NCBI GenBank assembly: GCA_963747315.1 | Contig: CAVVEQ010000007.1 | Span: forward strand, 124,001-188,000 | DNA from: CAVVEQ01 sp963747315 | GTDB lineage: Bacteria > Chloroflexota > Anaerolineae > Anaerolineales > Anaerolineaceae | Direction of reading: 5' to 3' | DNA length: 64,000 bases | Shown: piece after piece, positions 8,219 to 16,381 of the stretch | Numbering within the stretch: position 1 is the stretch's first letter | Layout: each line of letters starts with the position of its first letter | Notes under the pieces: model-generated | What the model was told of the DNA's origin: nothing | The model's input: the letters and a program-made list of their open reading frames with translations, nothing else | Databases searched by the model: none | Program-made: the position numbers and the translations under genes

Positions 8219-8932
8219 TTATTCCTCCTCCTCCTCGTTCCACGCCGCGGCGATGCGGCTATCCAGGAAGGTGCGCGCGCGGGCATAGACCTCATCGCTG
8301 AGCTTCGTTCCCTTCGCGCCGATGTGGGTCTTGAATTTTTCGGGGGTGCCGACCAGGATAGGCGCGTTTTTTACCTTGATCAGCGCCCGCGGGTGAACAA
8401 AGACCACCGTCGCCTCCACCGGGATCTTCTGCCCGCACTCCACTGCCAGGTGATCCGATAGGTTGGCAGCCGCGTCCTGGGCTTCCTTGATCGGGTTGCC
8501 CAGGTGCTCCTCCACGATCCAGCGGATGGCGCGCCCCACCGTCATCTGCTCCTTCCACTTGCCCTTATCGAACAGAAAGTCGCCCTCTATGTTCACCGTC
8601 TCCACCGCCACGCACTTTTCGGGGGTCAGCAGCACGTGGTCATAGGGCAGGTCGGGGTAATGATAGAAGCGGTAGGTGTTGGTCATGCCCTTCAGAGCGT
8701 TATCCAGGGTATCCTCGGGGCGGGGTTTCTTCACCCAACGGTTGGCAAAGTAGATGCCCACCACCGATGCCGCGCCGCCGAGGATGATCAACCCCAGCGC
8801 AAGAGAGTACCAGGTGGGCAGGAAGAAGTTCACCAGCACACCAGCCAGCAGAACGAGCAGCCCGCCCACGCTCAGCGATTGCGAGATGGTGCCCATGCGG
8901 CGCATTTTAGGGATATTACGCAGACTTTTCAT
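8219..8932 (-). CDS. Membrane protein with degenerate NERD-like domain
   Basis: A 237-residue protein with two membrane helices near the N-terminus (about residues 20-65) and a cytoplasmic domain. The segment HVLLTPEKCVAVETVNIEGDF aligns by eye with the NERD nuclease-related core, where HVLL...E-V-K-N is usual; here the catalytic-position Lys is Val (ETVN), so nuclease activity is doubtful. The C-terminus ends in a Glu run. It overlaps the FGGY kinase stop by 4 bases (ATGA) and is the last gene of the GntR-led cluster. Family assignment is moderate, function unknown. Confidence 0.6.
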   Translation of the reverse strand: MKSLRNIPKMRRMGTISQSLSVGGLLVLLAGVLVNFFLPTWYSLALGLIILGGAASVVGIYFANRWVKKPRPEDTLDNALKGMTNTYRFYHYPDLPYDHVLLTPEKCVAVETVNIEGDFLFDKGKWKEQMTVGRAIRWIVEEHLGNPIKEAQDAAANLSDHLAVECGQKIPVEATVVFVHPRALIKVKNAPILVGTPEKFKTHIGAKGTKLSDEVYARARTFLDSRIAAAWNEEEEE

Positions 8933-10461
8933 TTCACCTCGTATAGTTTGCGGTAGACCGGCGCCAGGCCTTCATACAGCGCGCGGTAGCTTTCATAAAG
9001 GTCATTATACCGGTTCGCCAGGTTGCGGTTGGGCTCCACCCGCCGGGCGATGCCGATCAGATCATCCACCGCCTCCATGTTCGGGTAGACCCCCAGCCCC
9101 ACCGCCACGGTCAGCGCGGCGCCCATCGCCCCGGCTTCCAGCGGGTGCTCGACGATGTTCAGCTCCCGCCCGGTGATATCGGCGATGATCTGGGTCCAAA
9201 CGCTGCTGGTACTGCCGCCGCCGATGGCGTTGATCTCCTTCAGCTCCAGCCCGGTCTTTTCCATCGCCTCGCAGATCCAGCGCACGTGATAGGCCACGCC
9301 TTCCATCACCGCCCGCGCCAGGTGAGCCTTGGTGTGGCTCATGGTCATCCCGTTGAACCCGCCGCGGGCGTAGTGATCCAGCACCGGGGCGCGCTCGCCG
9401 GAAAGCCAGGGGGTGAAGATCAGTTTATCCGCGCCGGGTGGGGTGGATTCCACCATATCCCCCAGCAGCGCGTAGGTGGAAATGCCCCGCTCCTCGGCCG
9501 CGCGGGCTTCCTCCTGGCAGAAGAGGTCGCGGAACCACATCAGCGCCCCGCCGCCGGTTTCCATCTCCCCGGCGATGACGAATTTATCCGGGTCGATGTG
9601 GTTCAACCCCCAATACGGCTTTTCGGGATCGTTGATGAACTTGGCGGTGGAAACACCCACCCAGGTGGCGGTGCCGATGCACAGGTGCGCCTTGCCGGCT
9701 TTGTTGGCGCCCGAGCCGGATTGAGCAACGCCCACATCCCCGGCGCAGATCACCACAGGCGTGCCGGCTGGGAGCCCGGTCTCGGCAGCGGCTGTCTCAG
9801 AAACCTCGCCGATCACATCCGTGCAGGGGTAGGCGGGCGGCAGTTTTTCACGCGGGATGCCCAGCCTATCCAGCACCTGCTGCGACCATTCCTTTTTCTG
9901 CGGGTCGAAGAGGAAATAGACCGATGCGCCATGCCAATCGGTGGCGATCTTTCCGGTGAGGCGGAAGATGATGTATTCCTTGCAGTCCAGCAGGTGCGCG
10001 GTGCGGTTCCAAAGCTGCGGGCGCTCTTCCTTCAGCCACAGGATCTTGGGGATGATATCCTTGGCGGTGGGGATGTTGCCCGTCTTCTCGAAGAGAAATC
10101 GCGGGGTATCCCCGGAGAGAACCCGGTCGGCCTGGGGCACCGAGCGCAGGTCCAGCCAGCTGAGCATGCGGGTGACGGGGGTGCCTTTCTCATCTACCGG
10201 CAGCAGGTTGAACATCTGCGCCGAGATGCCCACCCCCAGGATCTCGTGCGGGTCGATGCCGCTTTCCGCGATGACTTTGCGGGTGGTTTCTGCAACCGTG
10301 CGCCAGAGCTCTTCGGGGTCCTGCTCCGCCCATTCCGCCTGGGGGTAATAGATGCCGTAATCCTGGTACGCGCAGTGGATCACCCTGCCCTGCAGGTCGG
10401 TCAGCACGGCTTTATCGCCACCGGTGCCGGTATCGTGCGCGAGAATGTATTTTTTGGTCAT
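8929..10461 (-). CDS. FGGY-family carbohydrate kinase (xylulokinase-like)
   Basis: An ATP-dependent sugar or polyol kinase of 510 residues, the usual FGGY length. It begins with HDTGTGGDKA, the ATP-phosphate loop. ISAQMF, WLDLRS, CAGDVGVAQSGSG (catalytic-Asp region), CIGTATWVG and AIGGGSTSSVWTQIIADITG follow. Overall it is nearest the xylulokinase branch, but substrate-contact residues differ enough that xylulose is not assured. The start ATG is preceded by AAGGG, 13 bases after a hairpin. It is co-oriented with an aminotransferase and a permease rather than with a sugar isomerase. Confidence 0.88.
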   Translation of the reverse strand: MTKKYILAHDTGTGGDKAVLTDLQGRVIHCAYQDYGIYYPQAEWAEQDPEELWRTVAETTRKVIAESGIDPHEILGVGISAQMFNLLPVDEKGTPVTRMLSWLDLRSVPQADRVLSGDTPRFLFEKTGNIPTAKDIIPKILWLKEERPQLWNRTAHLLDCKEYIIFRLTGKIATDWHGASVYFLFDPQKKEWSQQVLDRLGIPREKLPPAYPCTDVIGEVSETAAAETGLPAGTPVVICAGDVGVAQSGSGANKAGKAHLCIGTATWVGVSTAKFINDPEKPYWGLNHIDPDKFVIAGEMETGGGALMWFRDLFCQEEARAAEERGISTYALLGDMVESTPPGADKLIFTPWLSGERAPVLDHYARGGFNGMTMSHTKAHLARAVMEGVAYHVRWICEAMEKTGLELKEINAIGGGSTSSVWTQIIADITGRELNIVEHPLEAGAMGAALTVAVGLGVYPNMEAVDDLIGIARRVEPNRNLANRYNDLYESYRALYEGLAPVYRKLYEVK

Positions 10462-10473
10462 GTCAATCCCTTC

Positions 10474-10506
10474 AAAAAGAACCCTCGGAGGACGGGGGTT
10501 CTTTTT
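10474..10506 (-). terminator. Intercistronic terminator-like hairpin
   Basis: An 11-bp perfect stem AAAAAGAACCC/GGGTTCTTTTT with an 11-nt loop, between the aminotransferase stop and the kinase ribosome site. Read on the minus strand it has a T-rich 3' arm. It could end or attenuate transcription before the kinase gene. Confidence 0.65.
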
Positions 10507-10520
10507 GATCTCATGATTGG

Positions 10521-11627
10521 TTATTTTTTAGCTGCCAGGGTGTCCTGCACGTACTGGCGGAAGACGCGGATGAAATCCTGGTTCATGGAAGGTGTGCCTA
10601 CCGTCACCCGCATCAACCCGGGCTTGGCGCCGTGCCCTTCCATGGGGCGGATGAAGATGCCGCGTGCGATCATATCGTCGCGCATATCCAGCGAGGGCTT
10701 CCCCAGAATGGAGGCGTCAAAAAGGACGAAATTGCCCTCGCTCGGGTAGGCTTTGATCCCGGGGATCTCATCGAGCTGCTCGATCAGGTACGTGCGGCCC
10801 TCGATGGTATTCGTGCGCTTGCGCTCGTGGTCAGCTTCATCCTGCAGAACGGCTTCCGCAGCGGCCAGTGCCAGCAGGCTCACGTTCCAGGGGATGCGCG
10901 AGCGGTTGAGGTAGGAGATGATCTTCTCATCGGCCAGGGCGTATCCCACCCGCATGCCGGCGATGCCATAGGCTTTGGAAAGGGTGCGGTTGATGATCAT
11001 GTGCGGGATACTGCTGCAGCAGGTAGATGCGCGATTTTGGCTCCAACTCCAGCTCGAAGTAGGCCTCATCCAGGAAGAGCGGTATGCCCAGGTCGAGGAG
11101 CTGTTTAAGTCCTCGTCGGCGATCATGTTGCCGGTGGGATTGTTGGGGCTGCAGATGAACATCAGCTTTGTATTCGGGGTCACCGCCTTGAGGATGGCGG
11201 GAATATCCCAGTAAAAATCCTCGCGCATGGGCACCAGGATGGGATTGCCGCCGTTGATGCGCGTGCGGGTGACGTACATCGGGAAGGTGGGCACCGAGAT
11301 GACCACATCCTCGCCGGGAGCCACGAAGGTGTGGATGATGAAATTGATCACATCCGTCGAGCCGTTGCCGAGGATGACGTTATCGGCTTTCAGCCCGGAG
11401 CGCTTGCCGAGCAGCTCGCGCACACGTTTGCCCGAACCGGGGTAGAGGTTGCCCATGCGGGCGGCTTCCATCACCGCATCCAGCACCGACTGAGATGGGG
11501 TGAGCAGGTTTTCGTTCGACATCATGCGCAGGATCTCGGGATGGTCCCAGGCAAAATCCATGTGCTTGTCGCTGTAGGATTCCGCTTCCCGTACCCAGGG
11601 CACGATGAATTCTTCAATGGACTTCAT
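10521..11627 (-). CDS. HisC-like class I/II aminotransferase with a scrambled internal segment
   Basis: A PLP enzyme of 368 residues close to histidinol-phosphate aminotransferase. Visible: NENLLTPS near residue 40, GNGSTDVI, SPNNPTG, TLSKAYGIAGMRVGY carrying the PLP-lysine, and EGNFVLFD. Between SPNNPTG and the Lys motif about 32 residues are nonsense. A missing base near 11104-11106 and an extra G near 11005-11007 put that part out of frame; corrected, it reads LFLDEAYFELELEP, restoring the Asp that contacts the pyridine nitrogen. As written the protein would be inactive. No his genes are nearby, and its place in a permease/kinase cluster suggests another substrate. Confidence 0.82.
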   Translation of the reverse strand: MKSIEEFIVPWVREAESYSDKHMDFAWDHPEILRMMSNENLLTPSQSVLDAVMEAARMGNLYPGSGKRVRELLGKRSGLKADNVILGNGSTDVINFIIHTFVAPGEDVVISVPTFPMYVTRTRINGGNPILVPMREDFYWDIPAILKAVTPNTKLMFICSPNNPTGNMIADEDLNSSSTWAYRSSWMRPTSSWSWSQNRASTCCSSIPHMIINRTLSKAYGIAGMRVGYALADEKIISYLNRSRIPWNVSLLALAAAEAVLQDEADHERKRTNTIEGRTYLIEQLDEIPGIKAYPSEGNFVLFDASILGKPSLDMRDDMIARGIFIRPMEGHGAKPGLMRVTVGTPSMNQDFIRVFRQYVQDTLAAKK

Positions 11628-11662
11628 AACAGGTATTTCCTTTCAAAACACGATGAAACGGT

Positions 11663-12449
11663 TCAGCCCCGGTCTTCCAGGGCTTCCACGTCCTTGTACC
11701 ATTTTTTCTTTTCGCCGATCACCGCGCGGGATCTCCACTTCAACGATTTCGGGGCGGCATCGATCCAGCTGCGCAACTCTTGGATATTCTCCCGTACCAC
11801 ATGCCGGTCGTCATCGGTTAGCTGCGGGTATTTATCGAGGTAGGAGACGGTGAGATCCAGGTTGCCGGTCAGCGTTCGCCACAGGCCCCAATCATCGCTG
11901 GTGAGCCCGGCGATCATCTTACCGTTGATCTATCTCTTTGTCTTTATCACCCACGCGGTGCTCGCGCATCAGCATGATGGTATCGATGATGTCTTTTTCG
12001 TTGATCTGCACGATCTGCATCTTCTCCACCACCAGCTCCGCCAGCGGGATGGTGGGTTTATCCACCTCCAGGCGGCCTTTCAGCGGCAGGACGTGGCAGA
12101 AATCGAGCTTATCCAGGAAGACGTCTATGTGACGACCGAATTTCTCCTCATGGAAGACCAGGCGGAAATCCCCGAAGAGCCGGGTGACCATCTTATCCTC
12201 TTCGTAGCCCATCTCGGTGAGGAATCGGGCGATATCCTTGTACTGATTGGAGTACCCGGCAAAATCGATATCGGTGAAAACGCGTCCCAGAGCCTCCTGG
12301 AAATAACCATATTTAGGGCAGTGCGTGCGAAAGGCCAGCGCGCCGATCAGGCGCAGCACAATGTGTTTGTATTCCGGCAGTTCCAGCGCTTCCAGGATGC
12401 GGCTGCGTTCATCCATAAACTCGGCTTGGATCTCTCCGTATTTTCCCAT
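11663..12449 (-). pseudogene. Nucleotidyltransferase-like protein, single frameshift
   Basis: A cytoplasmic protein of about 260 residues after correction. The first part (from ATG 12449) contains GALAFRTHCP and TDIDFAGY, consistent with the Gly-rich and DxD metal sites of the polymerase-beta nucleotidyltransferase fold; later come HIDVFLDKLDFCH and an ELVVEKMQ helix. An extra base at about 11927 ends the frame at EIDQR; the natural continuation KMIAGLTSDDWGLWRTLTG lies in the adjacent frame and ends at 11663. It sits 11 bases after the phosphoesterase gene. The substrate is unknown; it could be a minimal nucleotidyltransferase modifying a small molecule or RNA. Confidence 0.65.
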
Positions 12450-12460
12450 GTTCTTTTCCT

Positions 12461-13414
12461 TTAACCAGAGATCAGGAGATGGCCCTTGACCTTATCCCCT
12501 TCGATATTGACGATGGCAGCCTTGAGGATGCTTTCGGCGTATTCACTTCCGGCGTTGATGGCCAGGGTTCGGCCGATGTGCTTGTGACCGGGGGATTCGT
12601 GAATGTGGCCGTGCAGGCTAAGCATGGGCTGCACTTTTTCGATGAATTCGCGGGTGGCATGCGCCCCGGCGGCTTTCATTACGATCTGACCGCCGATGGC
12701 CACGATCTTCAGGTTCTTATCCAGTTCGGGGCAGGAATCCAGACCCGAATCGATGGGGGGAACGTGCAGAACGGCGATGGTTTTGGCCGGGTTCTGCACC
12801 ATGGCCGCCAGCTCGTCGTTTTTCCGCTTGAGATCCGGCTCCTCCAGGTCACGCACGCACTTCCAGGGAGTCATGTTGGCATAGGAGCAGCCCACCAACT
12901 CGTGCTCGTCGTCGATCATGTTGCTGCACATATCCGGGTTCTTGATGTTGGGAAATTCCTTGATAACTTCATCAATGGAGAAGAGGTCGTCGTTCCCGGG
13001 CATGAAAAAGAGCTTGATGCCCTTGGGTGTCAGCTTTTCCTCCGCCAGGATCATCCATTCGCGCACTCGCTGGCACATCTCCTGCTCGAAGCGTTTGCTC
13101 ATCGCATCTGGGTCGCTCTCCAGGTGATCCGCCTCATCCTTCTCCAACACGATCGGGTAAAAACCGACACTGGAGATGGTCTTCTTGAACTTGTCAATTT
13201 CGTCCTGGGTGCGGCAGTCGGTGCGCCCGCCGAAAAGGTAACCGGTGTAGATACCATTGCCCTCATTCACGATCGGGATCATGCCCTTGCCGGTCACATC
13301 GCCTCCCACGATCAGCACATTGGCCTGGTACTGGAAGGCGGCATTGATGAACTTTCGATAGACTGTATCGGAACCATGAAAATCGGATCCGTACAAAATG
13401 CGGGTCATTTTCAT
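12461..13414 (-). CDS. Calcineurin-like metallophosphoesterase
   Basis: A 317-residue binuclear metallophosphoesterase. All ligand motifs are present in order: SDFHG (D-x-H), GGDVTG, PGNDD, VLHVPP and LHGHIHE. There is no signal peptide, so it acts in the cytoplasm. The insertion between GGDVTG and PGNDD is longer than in simple cAMP phosphodiesterases and may form a substrate cap. AAGGA precedes ATG 13414. Neighbours are a nucleotidyltransferase-like gene downstream and the permease upstream; activating and dephosphorylating enzymes side by side suggest turnover of a phosphorylated or nucleotidylated intermediate. Confidence 0.9.
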   Translation of the reverse strand: MKMTRILYGSDFHGSDTVYRKFINAAFQYQANVLIVGGDVTGKGMIPIVNEGNGIYTGYLFGGRTDCRTQDEIDKFKKTISSVGFYPIVLEKDEADHLESDPDAMSKRFEQEMCQRVREWMILAEEKLTPKGIKLFFMPGNDDLFSIDEVIKEFPNIKNPDMCSNMIDDEHELVGCSYANMTPWKCVRDLEEPDLKRKNDELAAMVQNPAKTIAVLHVPPIDSGLDSCPELDKNLKIVAIGGQIVMKAAGAHATREFIEKVQPMLSLHGHIHESPGHKHIGRTLAINAGSEYAESILKAAIVNIEGDKVKGHLLISG

Positions 13415-13424
13415 CGATTTTTCC

Positions 13425-13547
13425 TTATTCTATTATTTTCTCCAACCAGCCTGAGAGCCAGGGAAGCATCCCTTGCATGTCGATGATCCTTCGCTGGACC
13501 TCATCCGAAGGGTTTCCTTCGAAACGGAGATCTTCTGTTTTGAATGA
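13425..13547 (-). other. Possible short coding fragment before the phosphoesterase gene
   Basis: Forty sense codons run from the edge of the upstream hairpin to a TAA at 13425, with protein-like composition: EDLRFEGNPSDEVQRRIID, then MQGMLPWLSGWLEKIIE. The TAA lies 10 bases from the next start, the spacing of a real operon gene. There is no ATG or GTG at the left end; the only ATG gives 17 residues. It may be the tail of a lost gene or a small peptide. Weakly supported. Confidence 0.25.
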
Positions 13548-13548
13548 T

Positions 13549-13579
13549 GGAGCCAGGGAACTGATCAGTCCCTGGCTCC
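13549..13579 (-). terminator. Hairpin after the permease gene
   Basis: Perfect 11-bp inverted repeat GGAGCCAGGGA/TCCCTGGCTCC with a 9-nt loop that itself contains the palindrome CTGATCAG. It starts 18 bases after the permease stop. There is no T-run, so it may stabilise or attenuate the transcript rather than end it. Confidence 0.55.
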
Positions 13580-13597
13580 CAATAGCCTTTACAAATA

Positions 13598-15232
13598 CTA
13601 AACGGGCGGGATCGACTGGAAGGTCCAGTTGATATCGATGCCCTCTTTCTTCATGCGGTACCAGCGGGCGATATAGAACACGATGAAGCCGCTGGCGAAG
13701 AAGCCGATCAGAGTACCGATGGTCCCGGTCCCGATGCGGCCGCCGACCGCCGGATAGAGGAAGGAGGCGATGATCATCCAGGCCAGGTAGCACAGGGTGA
13801 TCGTGCCCATGACGGTGATCACAGGAACCTTGCCCCATTTGCGCTTCACAAAAGCGGAAGCGTTTTCAAACAGGTCGGGTTTGCGGAATGGGAAGAGCAC
13901 AACTGCAAGCACCGGGACAAGCTGCGTCCAGGTTGCGAAGAATACGAAGTTCAGTTGAGCGCCCATCACGCTGCCGGGCCACCAAAGGCCGGAGGCATCC
14001 AGTACGCCGATCCAGGCGATGACCGTGATGATCGCAATTGCGACGATCGGGCTGCGCCACTTGGGGTGCACGTAACAGACCCATTCGGGAATCAGGCGGT
14101 CAAATGACCAGGCGAAGATGATGCGGGAGCAGTAGAAGAAATAGGTCTGGGCCAGGTTGATGGTCAGGTAGAACCACGCGATGGCAACCGTCCATAGCAG
14201 GATGAAATTCGGCTGCAGGATTGCAGCGTAGAACGTTATCCACGGCATTGGGGTGGCATCCGCCACGCCGGCGTTCGAAAGGTAGCTTTCCGAGGCGATC
14301 CACTCCAACGGGACCAGGCGCTGCAGCAGCAGGGCTGCCACAACGAAAATCGCCCAGCTCACCACCAGCGAGGAGAGACTGCCAGCCAGCAGGGTTTTAT
14401 CGGCCTGCTTGACTTCGCCGGCGAAGAAGGTGGGGATATAGTACCCGTAGAAGATCCAGAAGCCCATGATCAACCCGGCCAGGCTCATCAGAGCCACGTT
14501 CGGGTTGGTTACCATACCGTTATCCTTGGCAAGCTGGATACGGCTGGCATAGGATCCGGGACCCATGAAGTTATCCCAGGCGGCCTGGAATTTCTCGGGG
14601 GTACCGCTGCCCAGCTGGAAGTAGAGGATGACCCAGGCGATGATGCCCAGGAAGAAGCCGACTTCCAGGATGCGCACGATGGTCTTGGTGGGAAGGATCA
14701 TCAATAAGAATGTTATGACCGTGCAAATTGTCCCGATAATCGCGATGCCGGAGGGGGTGGAGGACCAGTTGGCGAATTCCACCATCTGCGGATTTGCCAT
14801 GACGATGCCCATCGTGCGGAAGAGAACAGGGAAGGCCGTCTTGGGGATCCAGGCGATCAACGAGCCAGCCACCATCGCGCTGAAGATGACCAGGGTCCAG
14901 CTGGCTGAGAAAGCCAGCGGGGCGCTCAGCGTGCGGCTGCCAAGCGTATAATCCGCCGCGGAGCGCGGCATTGCAGCACCAATAACGGAGTAGGTGTAGG
15001 CATGGAACAGGCAGAAGAACATCGCTACGGTGAGCACACCGATGATGCTGCTGCCCGGCCAAACACCCGCCACCCAGGAGAAGGGGATCAGCCCGGATGA
15101 AGAGAGGCTGATGCAGTGAATGCCGAAGACCATCGCGCCAAATACACCGATGGTCCTGACGAGGCCAGAGCTCTTGCGTGCGTAGAGCTTACGATCGGTT
15201 GTTCCCCCGGTAGGGGTAACCATTTCAGCCAT
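13598..15232 (-). CDS. APC superfamily amino acid/amine permease
   Basis: An integral membrane transporter of 544 residues with about 12-14 hydrophobic helices, the size of APC-superfamily secondary carriers for amino acids, polyamines or related amines. The first helix after the cytoplasmic N-terminus has the unwound Ser/Gly-rich stretch SLSSSGLIPF typical of substrate sites, and a conserved PRSAADYTLGSR loop follows. ATG 15232 is chosen because AGGAGG lies 6 bases before it; a longer start at 15250 would include the ribosome site. It is first after the GntR regulator and presumably imports the compound the cluster handles. Substrate unknown. Confidence 0.85.
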   Translation of the reverse strand: MAEMVTPTGGTTDRKLYARKSSGLVRTIGVFGAMVFGIHCISLSSSGLIPFSWVAGVWPGSSIIGVLTVAMFFCLFHAYTYSVIGAAMPRSAADYTLGSRTLSAPLAFSASWTLVIFSAMVAGSLIAWIPKTAFPVLFRTMGIVMANPQMVEFANWSSTPSGIAIIGTICTVITFLLMILPTKTIVRILEVGFFLGIIAWVILYFQLGSGTPEKFQAAWDNFMGPGSYASRIQLAKDNGMVTNPNVALMSLAGLIMGFWIFYGYYIPTFFAGEVKQADKTLLAGSLSSLVVSWAIFVVAALLLQRLVPLEWIASESYLSNAGVADATPMPWITFYAAILQPNFILLWTVAIAWFYLTINLAQTYFFYCSRIIFAWSFDRLIPEWVCYVHPKWRSPIVAIAIITVIAWIGVLDASGLWWPGSVMGAQLNFVFFATWTQLVPVLAVVLFPFRKPDLFENASAFVKRKWGKVPVITVMGTITLCYLAWMIIASFLYPAVGGRIGTGTIGTLIGFFASGFIVFYIARWYRMKKEGIDINWTFQSIPPV

Positions 15233-15321
15233 TGCTATCCTCCTATACAAAGTTTTCTAAGTTATTTGGCACATACTGCAACTGCAAAAGACTGAAAGAC
15301 CCTGTGCTACCTCCTTTCACC

Positions 15322-15398
15322 GGAATGGGCTCTTGAGCCATGCAAGGGGTAAAGGTGAAAATCGAAAGATAAAACCTTGGCTCAAGCGCGCTCATTCC
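15322..15398. repeat. Long imperfect inverted repeat between regulator and permease
   Basis: GGAATGGGCTCTTGAGCC (15322-15339) faces GGCTCAAGCGCGCTCATTCC (15379-15398): 14 of about 18 positions pair around a 39-nt loop. The right arm covers the last codons of the GntR gene. It may be a terminator/attenuator deciding how much of the regulator transcript continues into the permease gene. Confidence 0.5.
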
Positions 15399-16168
15399 AG
15401 ATTCACTTCAGCGTGGATGCGGGCATAATCGCTGCGTAGAAAATCCTGCGAATATTCAACCGGATCGCCGGTTTCCCGGTCTATCATGATCTGGCTGATC
15501 ATCAGCAAAGGGAAGCCATCTTCCACCCGCAACTGATCAGCGACGTCGTCGCTGGCAGCAACCGCTTCGATCGTTTGGTTAATTTTACTTACGCTGACTC
15601 CGTACGCTTTGGAAAGCAGGTCGGAGATCGAAGTTTTTTCCAGGTCAAACTCCTCCAATCCCTGGCAGCGCGAACACGGGAAATAATTACGCTCCAGGAT
15701 GTTGGGCACATGATTGGCAAGACGCAGGATCACGACGCGGTAGAGGGAGTGCCCGATCTCCACACCCAGCTTCTCAGCCAGTCGGCGGCTTGCAGGTACC
15801 TGCCCGAACTCCAAAAGCTGGCTGCCGGTGGCAATGTTGCGCGCCCGCATCGTTTCCATATAGTGGATCAGGTCGCCGCTCTCATAAGTCACCTTGGGGT
15901 GCGCAACGTAAGTGCCTGAGCCATGGCGTCGATCGAGCAAGCCTTCGTTGACCAGCTCGGTGACCGCCTTGCGGATGGTCATGCGGCTTACTTCCAGCTC
16001 TTCCGATAGATCGCGCTCCGAGGAAATGCGCGCGTCGGGAGGCAATTTCCCGGAAAGGATTTGTTCTGCCAGGTATTCCTGTATCTGTACGTAGATGGGT
16101 TTGGATATCTCCGCTGCCACCGGGGCTGGTTCGCGATACAAGGGATTGAAACGGGACATCTTTTGCAT
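15392..16168 (-). CDS. GntR family transcriptional regulator with UTRA domain
   Basis: A 258-residue HutC-subfamily regulator. The winged helix is clear: PIYVQIQEYLAEQILSG, then ISSERDLSEELEVSRMTIRKAV, and the wing HGSGTYVAHP. The C-terminal half is a UTRA ligand-binding domain (RVVILRLANHVPNILERNYF... EAVAASDDVADQL... PLLMISQI). UTRA regulators usually sense a sugar phosphate, amino acid derivative or phosphonate imported or made by neighbouring genes. Read in the same direction as the permease cluster, it diverges from the ATP-grasp gene with three GGTATA boxes between. A second in-frame ATG three codons in is possible. Confidence 0.92.
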   Translation of the reverse strand: MQKMSRFNPLYREPAPVAAEISKPIYVQIQEYLAEQILSGKLPPDARISSERDLSEELEVSRMTIRKAVTELVNEGLLDRRHGSGTYVAHPKVTYESGDLIHYMETMRARNIATGSQLLEFGQVPASRRLAEKLGVEIGHSLYRVVILRLANHVPNILERNYFPCSRCQGLEEFDLEKTSISDLLSKAYGVSVSKINQTIEAVAASDDVADQLRVEDGFPLLMISQIMIDRETGDPVEYSQDFLRSDYARIHAEVNLE

Positions 16169-16177
16169 AAGTGGTAA

Positions 16178-16328
16178 GTGGTATAGCCTGAAAAGAGGTT
16201 CTAAATTAACAATAATTTAATGTATCGATAAGATTATAGTGATTTTCCGGTGATATTTCAATAGGGAACCGGAAAAACAGGTATACCTCTTTCTTATTAC
16301 CGGATTTATCTTTCAAGTGGTATATCCC
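16178..16328. promoter_or_regulatory. Three GGTATA boxes, candidate GntR operators
   Basis: The divergent region holds GTGGTATAGCC (16178-16188), the perfect palindrome AGGTATACCT (16279-16288), and GTGGTATATCC (16317-16327). All fit GGTATAnCC, and the outer two share nine identical bases AGTGGTATA. GntR/HutC proteins bind short palindromes of this style, so these are plausible operators for the adjacent regulator. Confidence 0.55.
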
Positions 16329-16381
16329 AGCGTGTTTCGCATATCTCGGTGGCTTGAGATCCTTTGCGATGGCAAAAACTC

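Noticed and set aside
9145..10749. A 534-codon plus-strand open frame opposite the FGGY kinase gene
   Set aside because: It has no ribosome site or recognisable domain, is His/Gly/Arg-rich as antisense frames of GC-rich genes are, and the minus strand codes for a clear kinase.
11663..11917. A separate small gene starting MIAGLTSDDWG
   Set aside because: It begins exactly where the nucleotidyltransferase frame breaks and continues its sequence after a one-base correction, so it is the C-terminal part of that gene.
12479..13486. A 335-codon plus-strand frame opposite the metallophosphoesterase gene
   Set aside because: Antisense shadow; all metallophosphoesterase motifs are on the minus strand.
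15233..15391. Riboswitch upstream of the APC permease
   Set aside because: The inverted repeat there matches no riboswitch core I can recognise (no glycine, lysine, SAM or guanidine-type signature).
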